From assembly GCA_029227215.1 (NCBI GenBank), contig JAQXZM010000115.1, positions 1 through 36,543 on the forward strand: a stretch of DNA of 36,543 nucleotides, read 5' to 3'. The stretch is from Bifidobacteriaceae bacterium. GTDB lineage: Bacteria > Actinomycetota > Actinomycetes > Actinomycetales > Bifidobacteriaceae. This document shows positions 9,136 through 18,789 of this stretch, piece after piece; the stretch's first letter is position 1, and each line of letters starts with the position of its first letter. The translations under genes were made by a program, and so were the position numbers. A model generated the notes under the pieces. The model made no database searches. It had not been told where the DNA came from and saw only the letters and a list, made by a program, of their open reading frames with translations.

Positions 9136-10122
9136 CTACTTCTCCGCGTGGATGCGGGCGGAGTACACGCTGCTCAGCGCGATGCCCGCCGCCACGGAGG
9201 CGTTGAGGGACTCGACCATTGAGCTCATCGGGATGCCGGCGATCACGTCGCACGACTCGCGCACGAGGCGGCTGATGCCCTTGCCTTCCGAGCCGAGCAC
9301 CACGATGAGCGGATCGGTCTCGAAGCCGGTGCGGCCCACTTCCGCGGTGCCGCCGCCGTCGAGACCCACGGCGTAGTAGCCGCGCTCGCGCAGGCTCTCG
9401 ATGGCTTTGGTGAGGTTCACGACCTTGGCGACTGGCATATGCGCGGCGGCGCCGGCGGAGACCTTCCACGCGGCGGCGTTCACGGAGGCGCTGCGACGTT
9501 CGGGCAGGATCACGCCATTGGCGCCGAATGCGGCGGCGGAGCGGATCACGGCGCCGAGGTTCTGCGGGTCGGTCACGCCATCAAGTGCGATGAACAGCGG
9601 CTTGGCGAGGTTGCGTGCTTGCGGGGAGGCGTTCGCCAGCGCGGCGGCCTTGGCCTCGGCGCGTTCGGCGAGCTTCTCGAGCGATGCATACTCGAACGGC
9701 AGGGTGCGCAGCACCACGCCCTGGTGGTTGGAGGAGTGGGCGATGTGGTCCATCTCCAGGCGGTCGGCTTCGAGCAGGTGCAGGCCCTGGACGCCGGCGA
9801 GCTTGATGATCTCGCGCGTGCGGTCGTCATGCTCGATGTGCGCGGCGATGTAGAGCTCCTTCGACGGCACGCCCACGCGCAGCGCTTCGAGCACGGCGTT
9901 GCGGCCGATCACCAGGTCGCTGGTGTCGGCGTTGGAGAAGCGTGCGGCGCGGCGCTTTGCAGCCAGCCGCGGGTCCGCTGCGCGGCGCTTGTCGGCAGCG
10001 ATCTTGGCGCGATGCGCCTTGTGATACACGCGGTCCTCGGCCTTCGGGGTCGGGCCCTTGCCGCGCAATGCGTTGCGGTGCTTACCGCCGGATCCTTTGG
10101 TTGGTCCTTTTTTCTGTGCCAT
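9136..10122 (-). CDS. rlmB: 23S rRNA (guanosine-2'-O-)-methyltransferase RlmB / TrmH (SpoU) family
   Basis: LVIGRNAVLEAL, FIALDGVTDPQNLGAVIRSAAAFGANGVILPERRSASVN, VVLGSEGKGISRLVRESCDVIAGIPMSSMVESLNASVAAGI. Confidence 0.92.
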   Translation of the reverse strand: MAQKKGPTKGSGGKHRNALRGKGPTPKAEDRVYHKAHRAKIAADKRRAADPRLAAKRRAARFSNADTSDLVIGRNAVLEALRVGVPSKELYIAAHIEHDDRTREIIKLAGVQGLHLLEADRLEMDHIAHSSNHQGVVLRTLPFEYASLEKLAERAEAKAAALANASPQARNLAKPLFIALDGVTDPQNLGAVIRSAAAFGANGVILPERRSASVNAAAWKVSAGAAAHMPVAKVVNLTKAIESLRERGYYAVGLDGGGTAEVGRTGFETDPLIVVLGSEGKGISRLVRESCDVIAGIPMSSMVESLNASVAAGIALSSVYSARIHAEK

Positions 10123-10204
10123 GCGAACCATTCTACATATCGCGCCGTCACAGGCGCGGGCGAGGCGGTGGGGAGAGAGGGGAAGGGGAGGGAAGGAGCA
10201 TAGG

Positions 10205-10470
10205 CAGACGTCCGTCTTCGGCGCCGAATGAATCGGGCGCCGATTATGGAGGTTAGCGGGGCCAAAAGGGGTTGTAACGTCCGTCTTCGGCGCGCCATGA
10301 ATTGGGCGCCGAAGACGGAGGCTTGGAGGGGATTCGGGGGCGGTCTATCGTCCGGATTCGGCACACGATGGATTGGGTGCCGATTCCGGACGCTTGGATC
10401 TCATTTTTCGGCGGTTTATCGTCCGGATTCGGCGCCTGATAATTCCGGCGCCGATTGCGGACGATAGTGG
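10205..10470. repeat. Family B hairpin array, cluster B1 (about 4 units, 69-71 bp period)
   Basis: CGTCCG(T/G)...GGCGCC-loop-GGYGCCGA...GGACG inverted repeats; left arms begin at about 10209, 10278, 10349, 10420. Confidence 0.85.
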
Positions 10471-10489
10471 GGCGGCGAACCTGTATGTT

Positions 10490-11128
10490 TCAGCGAAATT
10501 GGATCGGGGTCTGTTCGGGGACGGTGCCGGAGCTGGTCGCCGGAACATATTCGTCCGTCTGAACGTATCCGTCCAACGGCGTCTGCGCCTGCGGGCGTGT
10601 GTCCCGATGGCCGGCGATCCTGGACCGGATGTCTCTGCCGGCGTGGAACACTATGACGGCGCCTGCCACGACGAAGGCGAGTGGAAAGAGTCCGGTAGCG
10701 ACAAACATGGTGAATGAATCGCCGGCTTCCTCGAATTCCGTCGGATTCGATGGGTCGTATTTCACCTTCACCTGTTTGCCGACGTCATCGGCGTTCCAAT
10801 GGCTGCTTGAGATGGACGTATGCCCCTTGACTGTCCTGCCGTCAACGGTGTATTCCACGATTGGGTTCCCGACGATCGTGCATCCGTTATCACTATCGCA
10901 TGATTCATGCTGGTTGACCGCGATGACGATGCCGGTGGTCTCGGCTGTGTACGTCCGGCTGTCCGCGAGGCCAGTTGTTATGAACAGCATGGCCACGATG
11001 ATGAAGCCCAGACCGACGAACAGTTCCACGCCGATGCCGGATGCCGATGTGTCTTTGTGCCGTCGCGGTGCCGGCGTCCACTGTCCGTGGGCGTCCTGAT
11101 AAACGTGGTATGGCGATTCGTCTTGCAT
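10490..11128 (-). CDS. DUF3592-type membrane protein
   Basis: ATG 11128 with AGGGAGA RBS; TM segment, TTGIVIAVNQ..NPIVEYTVDGRTVKGHTS..VGKQVKVKYDPSNP, second TM. Confidence 0.8.
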   Translation of the reverse strand: MQDESPYHVYQDAHGQWTPAPRRHKDTSASGIGVELFVGLGFIIVAMLFITTGLADSRTYTAETTGIVIAVNQHESCDSDNGCTIVGNPIVEYTVDGRTVKGHTSISSSHWNADDVGKQVKVKYDPSNPTEFEEAGDSFTMFVATGLFPLAFVVAGAVIVFHAGRDIRSRIAGHRDTRPQAQTPLDGYVQTDEYVPATSSGTVPEQTPIQFR

Positions 11129-11159
11129 GGCATTCTCCCTTTGCATGCTGTTCTCCGCT

Positions 11160-11345
11160 AGCGATTTCGTAATACGGATCCGGCGCCGAATCCGGACGCT
11201 AGAGGACCTGAAATCGGGGTCGTAGCGTCCGTAATCGGCGCGCCCTGAAGTCGGCGCCGAATCCGGAAGTCTGGAGGGACAAAATCGGGGTTGACGCGTC
11301 CGTCTTCGGCGCCCCAGAAATTGGGCGCCGAAGACGGACGCTTGA
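11160..11345. repeat. Family B hairpin array, cluster B2 (about 2.5 units, 71 bp period)
   Basis: Left arms at 11226 and 11297 plus a partial unit about 71 bp earlier; last unit has a perfect 18 bp stem CGTCCGTCTTCGGCGCCC/GGGCGCCGAAGACGGACG. Confidence 0.85.
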
Positions 11346-11380
11346 CTGAACAAGGTGGGATGGCGGATGGGGCTGGCGGA

Positions 11381-13075
11381 TTAGGCAGTGGGGTGGTCGG
11401 TGGATTCGGCGGGATTTGCGGTTTGCGTGACGCCAGGCTGGGATGCGGCTGGCGTGGCGCCAGGCTGGGATGCGGCTGGCGTGGCGCCAGGCTGGGCTGC
11501 GGCCGATTGGTCTGCGCCAGGCTGGGCTGCGGCCGATTGGTCTGCGCCAGGCTGGACGGCCTGAGACATCGCGGTCGGCTGGTTTGCGCTGTAGGGGTTG
11601 GCGGCGGTTTGCTGCCATTGCTGGGTGTCGGCGCTGTAGGTCGCGTTGTATTGCGACGGCGATGCCGTGAAGGTCTGCTGCGGCGCCGCCTGCTTGCTTG
11701 CAGGATTCGGCGTGTATGTTTGCTGTGTGTCGGCAGGCTGCGTGAAGGTCTGGCCCTGCTGCCAGGACTGGTTTTGCGGATTCTGGTCGGCGGCGGTGAT
11801 ATTGGGCTCGGATACCGGCTGCGCTGCCGATTGCGATGCCTGCGCGGCATCGGATTGCGACGACGCGGCTGACGCAGTGCCATAGGGCGAGACGGAATCC
11901 GACGAAGCGGAATTCGCGGTGAAGTCACCGGATTGCGAGTAACCAGATTGCGAATAACCGGACTGGCCATAGCCAGCTTGCGCATATCCATTCTGGCCGT
12001 AACCCGCCTGGCTGTAATCCGATTGACCGTAGCCACTCTGGCTGTAGCCGTTCGAATCGCCGAATTGCTGGCCGTATGCCGTGTAGCCCTGCTGCACGGA
12101 ACCGTTCTGAGCGTAGGCGTTCTGACCGTATGCAGCCTGACCATATTGCTGGCCATACGCATCCTGGCCATAGCCGCCTTGGCCATAGGCCTGCTCGTAT
12201 TGCGGTTGCTGGTACTGGCCTTGGTATTGGCCCTGATAATCGCCGCCTTGCGGGTAATACGGATTGCCGTTCGCGTCATAGGCGGGCGCGGCGGCTGGCA
12301 TCATCGCACCATACTGCGGATCCGCATAGCCCTGCGTGGTGCCATACGCTGCGTTGTATTGCGGATTCGCATAGCCGCCGTTCGGCGCACCGTATGCGGC
12401 GCCTGGCTGCGCGCCGTATCCTGTCGGTGTGCCATATCCCGGCTGAGCGCCATACGGCGCGGCACCGTAACCCACCGCTGGTTCAGAGTCAGCGGTGATG
12501 CGATTGTCATAGCGCCTCTTGAGCGTGACGTACACCCAGATGTACCAGAAGAAAGGAGCGAAAAACAGCAAAAGCACAGACAATATGGCTGAGAGCTCCG
12601 GGAATTGATGGGAATACGCGGTGGCGATGCGGAAGTTCATATAGAAACCCAAACCCGCCGCACCAAACGCAAGAAGAATGCCGAGAACCGGGGCGATGGC
12701 TGCGAGCCCGGCTGCTAAGAAGGTCAGGAGTATGACGGCCAAGATATACGCCACGACGTTGACGCCCACGACTTTTCCTATGGCAACGGTGTGCCAGATG
12801 GGAATCCATGCCGCGATGGGGTGCTCGTAGTTGAGATATTTCAGAACCCACATTGCGCAGTAACCGACTACGCAGTAAACCACTACGTTGATCAGGAACG
12901 AGAACACCGCTACACCCGTGGACCCCGAGCTGCTCGAATCCGCATAAGTGGCGACGGCAGCGAGCTGTGCGATGTGCGCGTTTGCCGCACTCGCGGCGTC
13001 TGATGTGATGCTGGCAACTCCTGATACGGCTGCGGCTGATGCCGCCGCTGTGGCTGTGCCGATGAGACCTGCCAT
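11381..13075 (-). CDS. DUF5684-type membrane protein with long Gln/Gly/Tyr-rich C-terminal tail
   Basis: ATG 13075 with AAGGAGA RBS; four hydrophobic segments with [22 protein letters not shown]; repetitive YGQNAYAQ / SGYSQSGY tail. Confidence 0.75.
   Translation of the reverse strand: MAGLIGTATAAASAAAVSGVASITSDAASAANAHIAQLAAVATYADSSSSGSTGVAVFSFLINVVVYCVVGYCAMWVLKYLNYEHPIAAWIPIWHTVAIGKVVGVNVVAYILAVILLTFLAAGLAAIAPVLGILLAFGAAGLGFYMNFRIATAYSHQFPELSAILSVLLLFFAPFFWYIWVYVTLKRRYDNRITADSEPAVGYGAAPYGAQPGYGTPTGYGAQPGAAYGAPNGGYANPQYNAAYGTTQGYADPQYGAMMPAAAPAYDANGNPYYPQGGDYQGQYQGQYQQPQYEQAYGQGGYGQDAYGQQYGQAAYGQNAYAQNGSVQQGYTAYGQQFGDSNGYSQSGYGQSDYSQAGYGQNGYAQAGYGQSGYSQSGYSQSGDFTANSASSDSVSPYGTASAASSQSDAAQASQSAAQPVSEPNITAADQNPQNQSWQQGQTFTQPADTQQTYTPNPASKQAAPQQTFTASPSQYNATYSADTQQWQQTAANPYSANQPTAMSQAVQPGADQSAAAQPGADQSAAAQPGATPAASQPGATPAASQPGVTQTANPAESTDHPTA
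11421..11560. repeat. About 30 bp in-frame tandem repeat inside the DUF5684-type gene
   Basis: Encodes [10 protein letters not shown] x2 and PGATPAASQ x2 plus a degenerate copy; nucleotide units CAGGCTGGGMTGCGGC... Confidence 0.85.
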
Positions 13076-13257
13076 GTCTCTCTCCTTGTGTCCCTTGACA
13101 TTCTTCAACGATTGCGCGGATTGGAAGAGCGCCAAATCCGCACGGTGGGCTGAAATCGCGTGAGCCGAATACTCCGTTCGATTCTCGAAATTATACCTGA
13201 TGTTCAACGAAAACGCTCGCTGTGGAATGAACGGGCGGTTAATTCGTTAATCTCGGT

Positions 13258-13303
13258 ACTTTTCGGTGCCGCCTGGCTGCTTTGCCAAGCGGCACCGAAA
13301 GTG
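13258..13303. terminator. Long inverted repeat between dcd and the DUF5684-type gene
   Basis: CTTTTCGGTGCCGCCTGGC-TGCTTT-GCCAAGCGGCACCGAAAG, near-perfect stem. Confidence 0.55.
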
Positions 13304-13442
13304 ACGGAATGGGTGCTGCGGCTAGCACCGAATCGGATCCGGCCGCTCCAGCCGGTTCGGCGGGAGCGATCCCTTGTGGATTGTCCCGAATCGACCGAAT
13401 CGGTCCAGTGCGTCTCAGTCCAGGGTGCCTTCGGAACGCCGA

Positions 13443-14024
13443 TCAGTCGGAGACGTCGGCGCAGTAGAAGTTGATGTAGCTGCGCGATGGCGTGGGGCCG
13501 CGCTGGCCTTGGTAATGCGAGCCCGCTGCCTGCGAGCCATACGGGTTCTGCGCTTCGCTCGACAGTTTGAAGAAGCAGATCTGGCCGATCTTCATGCCCG
13601 GCCACAGCTTGACGGGCAGCGGCGAGATGTTCGACAACTCGAGCGTGATGTGCCCTTGGAACCCCGGGTCGATGAAGCCGGCGGTGGAATGCGTGAGGAT
13701 GCCCAGGCGCCCCAGCGAGCTCTTGCCTTCGAGGCGCGCCGCCAGCGTGGTGCCGAGCTTGACGTATTCCCACGTGCTGCCGAGCACGAATTCGCCCGGA
13801 TGCAGGATCCACGGCTCACCCTTGGGTACCTCGAACATCTCGGTGAGGTCTTCCTGGTCCTCGGATGGGTCGACGTAGGTGTACTTGCGGTTGTTGAAAA
13901 CGCGGAAGAAGCGGTCGAGTCGCACGTCGATCGACGCCGGCGGGACCATCTTCGGGGTCCAAGGGTCGAGCGAGAACTCGCCGTTTTCCTGTGCCGCGAA
14001 GATATCGCGATCGCTGAGCAGCAT
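13443..14024 (-). CDS. dcd: dCTP deaminase (dUMP-forming type likely)
   Basis: [93 protein letters not shown]. Confidence 0.95.
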   Translation of the reverse strand: MLLSDRDIFAAQENGEFSLDPWTPKMVPPASIDVRLDRFFRVFNNRKYTYVDPSEDQEDLTEMFEVPKGEPWILHPGEFVLGSTWEYVKLGTTLAARLEGKSSLGRLGILTHSTAGFIDPGFQGHITLELSNISPLPVKLWPGMKIGQICFFKLSSEAQNPYGSQAAGSHYQGQRGPTPSRSYINFYCADVSD

Positions 14025-14057
14025 GGTTTGCTCCCCTCTGAGCGGGTAATACTGCTG

Positions 14058-15971
14058 TCAGTCTACAGCGGGAGGGAAGAATTGGTCACTTCGCGCGTTC
14101 GGTGTGGTGTTCGACGGATCGATGCCCAGTTCGCGCAGGCGCTTGTTGCGCTCGGCGATGACGCGGCGGGCGAGCTCGAGGCGGCGCTCCGTCATGCGAT
14201 GGCGCTGTTCGAGCATACGGTGCTCGGCGGCATGCGATTCATCGGTGCGGGCGTGGTGCGCCTCGGCGTCGGCGCTCGCGGCTGCCGACGCGGCTGCCTG
14301 GCGCAGCGCTTCGTCCCATGCGTGCCACCGCTCCGCATTGACGGTGTGGATGATGGCGATGTGATGGACGGGCGCGGGCACGTCTGCGGGCATGTCTGGT
14401 GCCGCCGTGTCCGGTTGCGTGGACGTTTTCGTGTCCGTGGGTGCGGCGGCACCAGTGACGCCAGTGACATCGGCGGTGCCGGCGACACCAGCGGTGGCGT
14501 TTACGGCATCAGCAGCGACAGCGACACCAGTGGGGGCGGCGTCCGTGCGAGCGGTGTGAGTGGAATCAGCGCCGCCAGCGGCGCCCGCGGTCGCTGCGCC
14601 ATCGTCCATCCGCTCCGCCGTGGCGAAGACCTGTGGGCCAAACGGCAGCGTCTCGCCCTCGGGGCAGGATTGCGCCGCCTGGCGCTCCACCATCTCCTCG
14701 TGGGCAAGCAGACGGGAGAAATCGCGATGTTCGCGCACCACCGTGCCGAAATCGCGCGGATCATGCGAGATCTTCCGCAGCGCCTTGAACGGGTGCGCGT
14801 CGGCAACGCGGTAGGTGAGCGAGCCGAGCAGCGGCATGAGGAACACCGTCACGGCGCCCGCCGCCACGAGCACGGATGCGGTGTTTTGCGCCATCTGGCC
14901 GGAATTCACCGCCACATCCGTCACTGCCACGATGAGCGGCAGGGCGGTGGTGCAATACACGGCCACGGTGATGCGGTGATGCGTGGAGATCGAGCGCGTC
15001 TGCGGGTCGATCGTGAGCCCGCAAAACACCGGCACCGCGCGCACCGCGAGCAGCAGCACGATGAATCCGATGAGCAGCCCTGGCGCCGCCGCCACCGCCT
15101 TGAGATCGATCTTCGTGCCGGAGACGACGAAGAAAATCGGGATGAAGAAGCCGTAACCGATGGCGTGGAGCTTGTATTCGAGCGCCTCGTTGCCCTCCGG
15201 GATGATGTAGCGCAGCACGAAACCCGCGGCGAACGCGCCGAGCACCGCATCGAGGTCGAACACGGCGGTCGCCGCCACGAGCGCCACGAGCAGCAGCGCC
15301 GTGGCGCGCACGAGCATCTGCGAATTGCCGGTGACGTTGCTCTCCATGAAGCGGAACACCGCGGAACCCGCCTTGCGCGCCTGCTTCGGCACGACGGCGA
15401 GCACGATGCACAGCAGCGTGAACAGCCCCAGGATGAGCGCGGTCTGCCACTTGGCGCGGGTGGACAGCAGCAGTGCCATCGCGATGATCGGCAGCAGTTC
15501 GCCCCAGGTGCCGTAAGCGAGGATCGTGTCGCCCACCGTGGTGCCGGTGAGGCCGCGGTCGGAGAGGATGGGGATGAGCGTGCCCAGCGCCGTGGTGCAC
15601 ATCGCGATGGCGACCGGCATGGTGTTGAGGCCGTAGCGCGCGAACCCCGGCACGAGGAACACGAGCGCGCAGGCGATGGCGAACGTGACGAGCCACGTGA
15701 TCATGCCGGACCTGCCGACGTGCCCGCTGAGCGTCTTGGGGTTGATTTCGTAGCCGGCGAGCAGAAACAGGAAGGCGAGGCCCAGCTGTGACAGCATCTC
15801 GATGGAATCGAGGTTGATGATGAGCCCGGCGCCGTATTTGCCCAGCAGTGCGCCGCCGAGCAGCAGTAGCACGACCTCGGGCATGAGGTTGCCCGGAATC
15901 AGCTTCGAGACGATGGGCGCGATCACCGCGATGAGCAGTATGACCGTGAGCGAGGTGAGTGCAAGGGGCAT
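14058..15971 (-). CDS. Cation:proton antiporter (CPA2 / KefB-like)
   Basis: ATG 15971; LGLAFLFLLAGYEINPKTL, multiple TM segments, DAVLGAFAAGFVLRYI; Ala-rich cytoplasmic C-terminal tail. Confidence 0.88.
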   Translation of the reverse strand: MPLALTSLTVILLIAVIAPIVSKLIPGNLMPEVVLLLLGGALLGKYGAGLIINLDSIEMLSQLGLAFLFLLAGYEINPKTLSGHVGRSGMITWLVTFAIACALVFLVPGFARYGLNTMPVAIAMCTTALGTLIPILSDRGLTGTTVGDTILAYGTWGELLPIIAMALLLSTRAKWQTALILGLFTLLCIVLAVVPKQARKAGSAVFRFMESNVTGNSQMLVRATALLLVALVAATAVFDLDAVLGAFAAGFVLRYIIPEGNEALEYKLHAIGYGFFIPIFFVVSGTKIDLKAVAAAPGLLIGFIVLLLAVRAVPVFCGLTIDPQTRSISTHHRITVAVYCTTALPLIVAVTDVAVNSGQMAQNTASVLVAAGAVTVFLMPLLGSLTYRVADAHPFKALRKISHDPRDFGTVVREHRDFSRLLAHEEMVERQAAQSCPEGETLPFGPQVFATAERMDDGAATAGAAGGADSTHTARTDAAPTGVAVAADAVNATAGVAGTADVTGVTGAAAPTDTKTSTQPDTAAPDMPADVPAPVHHIAIIHTVNAERWHAWDEALRQAAASAAASADAEAHHARTDESHAAEHRMLEQRHRMTERRLELARRVIAERNKRLRELGIDPSNTTPNARSDQFFPPAVD

Positions 15972-16177
15972 GGTGCCTCCTTCCTGTGTGTTGCCACCAT
16001 TGTGCCACCCGTGGGGATGCGGGAGGTGGGGATTCGCGGGGAGCGGGATTTGCAGGCGTGGGATTTGTATGCGCTGGATTCCAGGGGATTGCGGGATTGG
16101 GCGTGCGGGATTGGCGTGCATGCTGAGCCGTGCGCTGCGGCTCTGGCGGGTTCACGCGGGCTTTCTACAATGGAGGC

Positions 16178-16999
16178 ATGTGTGATGGTCATGATGATGA
16201 CGACAAGGCGGCAGCTGCGGGTGGCGCTGCCGCGGCAGCAGGTAGCGCAGCTTCGGGCGCTGGCATTGCCGCCGATGGCATGGGTTTGATCGGCAGGGAA
16301 TCCGACGTGATCCCCGGGCGTTTCGGCGACCCGCTCACGGTGACTCACGCCGAATGGTCGCCCGATGGTGGCAAGCGCAACGAGCAGCGGCCCTTGTTCC
16401 TGCTCATCCACGGCTGGGGGTCGACCGCCGCCGACATGCGCGAGTTCTTCTCCGGCTATGTGTCGCCGTTCTCCGATTATGTGGCGCTCCAGGCGCCGCT
16501 TCATCTGCCGGGCTACCCGGGCGCTGGCACGTGGTTCCATGATTGCGTGCCCACCGGCGCGGACCTGGACCGCGATGCGTTCGCCGCGGCGACCGCCATC
16601 GATCGCTGGGTCGCCGACAATGTGCCCGCCGATCGCAAGGTGATTCCGCTGGGATTCTCGCAAGGCGGCCTGCTCGCGGTGCATCTGCTGCGCGTGGACC
16701 CGAAGCGTTACATGGCGGCGGTGACGCTTTCCGGATTCCTGGCCCCCGGCGTGGTGCCCGGCACGGCGCCATGCGACAAGGAACTCGCCCAGCTCGACAC
16801 GGGCGTGTTCTACGGCGTGGGCCTTGCCGACACATGCATTCCACGCTACGAGGCGAAGGCGTTCGCCGCCTGGCTAGAGGAGCACACCTATCTGAAGATG
16901 TGCGAGTACCCCGGCATGGATCACTCGATTTGCATCGACGAGGTGGATGACCTGCGCGAGTGGCTTGTGGCAATGGGCGCCGACAGCGGCCTGCGGTAG
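16178..16999 (+). CDS. Alpha/beta hydrolase (phospholipase/carboxylesterase-like)
   Basis: LFLLIHGWGSTAADM, VIPLGFSQGGLLAVHLL (GFSQGG nucleophile elbow), GMDHSICIDEVDDLREWL; start uncertain (16178 or 16280). Confidence 0.82.
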   Translation: MCDGHDDDDKAAAAGGAAAAAGSAASGAGIAADGMGLIGRESDVIPGRFGDPLTVTHAEWSPDGGKRNEQRPLFLLIHGWGSTAADMREFFSGYVSPFSDYVALQAPLHLPGYPGAGTWFHDCVPTGADLDRDAFAAATAIDRWVADNVPADRKVIPLGFSQGGLLAVHLLRVDPKRYMAAVTLSGFLAPGVVPGTAPCDKELAQLDTGVFYGVGLADTCIPRYEAKAFAAWLEEHTYLKMCEYPGMDHSICIDEVDDLREWLVAMGADSGLR

Positions 17000-17005
17000 C
17001 GCGGA

Positions 17006-17983
17006 TTATTCGTCCGAATCAGCGGTATCGGCGGTGTCGTCGGCATCGTTGATGTCGTCAGTATCCAGCCCTTGGAATGCCTGCTCGACCTCGGGGTCGA
17101 TCGCATCAGTGGCATCGTCGGCGTCATAGGAATCCGACTCGTCAGAGGAACCCACGATGCGGGAATCCACAGCAAGGGAATCCACAACAGGGGAATCCAC
17201 AACGTCAGGGGCGGCAGCCCTGACGGCGGCGCCATTCGCTTTCGCCTTGGCTTCGGCGCGCGCCTCTGCCTTGGCTTCGGCTCGCGCCTCTTTCTGCGCT
17301 TCCTTTTCCGCGCGCTTGAGCTCGCGGGCACGCTGCTTCTCGGCATCCTTCTGCTGCTTTTCGCGCCGCGCTGTCGCTTCCTTGCCTTCGAAATACAGCT
17401 GCGGCTTCGCGTCGATGCCGCGCATGCCGTACCACGCCATGTTCACGATGTAGGCGGCGAGCTCCTCCTTGCTGATGCGCGGGTTGTCTGCCCACATCTC
17501 GGCGCTGAACACCGTGAGGCCCACGATCATGTTCGCGTAATACGGCGCGCCCTTGGTGGGCAGTTTGGCGCGTTTGAAGCTCTCGACGAGCATTTTCTCC
17601 ACCTTCACGCTCACCGTCATGAGCAGCGTGTTGAGCGAGCCGACCGGATCGGTGCTCGGGGAGTCGCGCAGCAGCACGTGGAAGCCCTCGTTGTGCTGCT
17701 CCACATAGGTGAGGAACGTGAGCACGCCGCGTTCCATCGTCTGACGTTCGCTGGGCAGCGGGTGCGCGAAGAAATCCTTGAGGTACTCCGACATCGTCTG
17801 CAGCTCGCGGTCCACCACCACCGCGTACAGCCCCTCTTTGCCGCCGAAGTGCTCGTAGATGATCGGTTTGCTCACCTTTGCTGCGCTCGCGATCTCCTCC
17901 ACGCTCAACGTGTCGAGGCTCTGCTGGGAGAAGAGGTGACGGCCCACGCGAATCAGCTGCTCGCGGCGTTCATATGCAGACAT
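17006..17983 (-). CDS. TetR/AcrR family transcriptional regulator with charged C-terminal extension
   Basis: MSAYERREQLIRVGRHLFSQQSLDTLSVEEIASAAKVSKPIIYEHFGGKEGLYAVVVDRE HTH; Lys/Ala/Glu-rich then Asp-rich tail. Confidence 0.88.
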   Translation of the reverse strand: MSAYERREQLIRVGRHLFSQQSLDTLSVEEIASAAKVSKPIIYEHFGGKEGLYAVVVDRELQTMSEYLKDFFAHPLPSERQTMERGVLTFLTYVEQHNEGFHVLLRDSPSTDPVGSLNTLLMTVSVKVEKMLVESFKRAKLPTKGAPYYANMIVGLTVFSAEMWADNPRISKEELAAYIVNMAWYGMRGIDAKPQLYFEGKEATARREKQQKDAEKQRARELKRAEKEAQKEARAEAKAEARAEAKAKANGAAVRAAAPDVVDSPVVDSLAVDSRIVGSSDESDSYDADDATDAIDPEVEQAFQGLDTDDINDADDTADTADSDE

Positions 17984-18083
17984 TCTGGAAGTGCCCATGC
18001 ATTTCAGTGTAATGGCATTCAGCGTAATGGCATGGTGTGGGTCCCTGGGTATTAATTTCCGCACCATCGGGCAAACTAGAGGC

Positions 18084-18404
18084 ATGGCCTTGGTTCTTAC
18101 ATTGTGGGGCGTGGGGCTTCTCCTCATCGCCGTCATTGTGCTCCTCGTGGCGCACACGCAGTCGCTGAAGGAGGACGCGCCGCGCAAAAGCAGCGATGCC
18201 TCTTCGAATTCCTCGCGCGCGCCGCGCGTCGCTGGCACGAACATCTCGTTCACGCCCACGTCGGTGGGTGATTCCGCCGAGCCTGGGCCCGACCAGAACA
18301 ATCCTGTGTTCATCGGGCAGACGTCGTCGGTGGTGGAGGTGCACAACTTCCGCAATGGCACCAAGCAGAAGGCGCGGGAAGCGCGCGGCAATCGGCGGCA
18401 GTAG
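18084..18404 (+). CDS. Small single-TM hypothetical protein
   Basis: MALVLTLWGVGLLLIAVIVLLVAHTQSLKED; divergent from tetR. Confidence 0.6.
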   Translation: MALVLTLWGVGLLLIAVIVLLVAHTQSLKEDAPRKSSDASSNSSRAPRVAGTNISFTPTSVGDSAEPGPDQNNPVFIGQTSSVVEVHNFRNGTKQKAREARGNRRQ

Positions 18405-18789
18405 CAGCTCGGCACGGTGACGGCGCGCGGTGATGCTGCGGTGATGGCGCGCGGTGACGGTGCGGGCGTTGGCATGTGCGTTGGCGTTGGGGCTTCGGGT
18501 GCGGGTGCTTCCGGCTTTGGCGTTTCCGGTGTCGGTGTCTTCGGCGGTCTGGGTTTCAGATGCCAGTGCTTCAGGTGCTGATGGCGGTGCCGGTGGCGCT
18601 GGTGTCGCTGCGGCGGCGGTGTCGATGTCCGCGCGTTGAGATGATGCCGATTATGGTGCTGCTGCGTGCTGCGGATTGTTGCGCGTGCCTGTGGCTGTGT
18701 GCTGGTGCTGAGCTTCGGCGCGGTGATAGCGTTGATTCATCAATAATTCGTCAATAATGCTGATTATGTAGGTGATTGGGAGGGAAGAA

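Noticed and set aside
13374-15791. 805 aa + strand ORF antisense to dcd and the antiporter
   Set aside because: Arg/His-rich shadow ORF; the opposite strand encodes recognisable Dcd and antiporter proteins.
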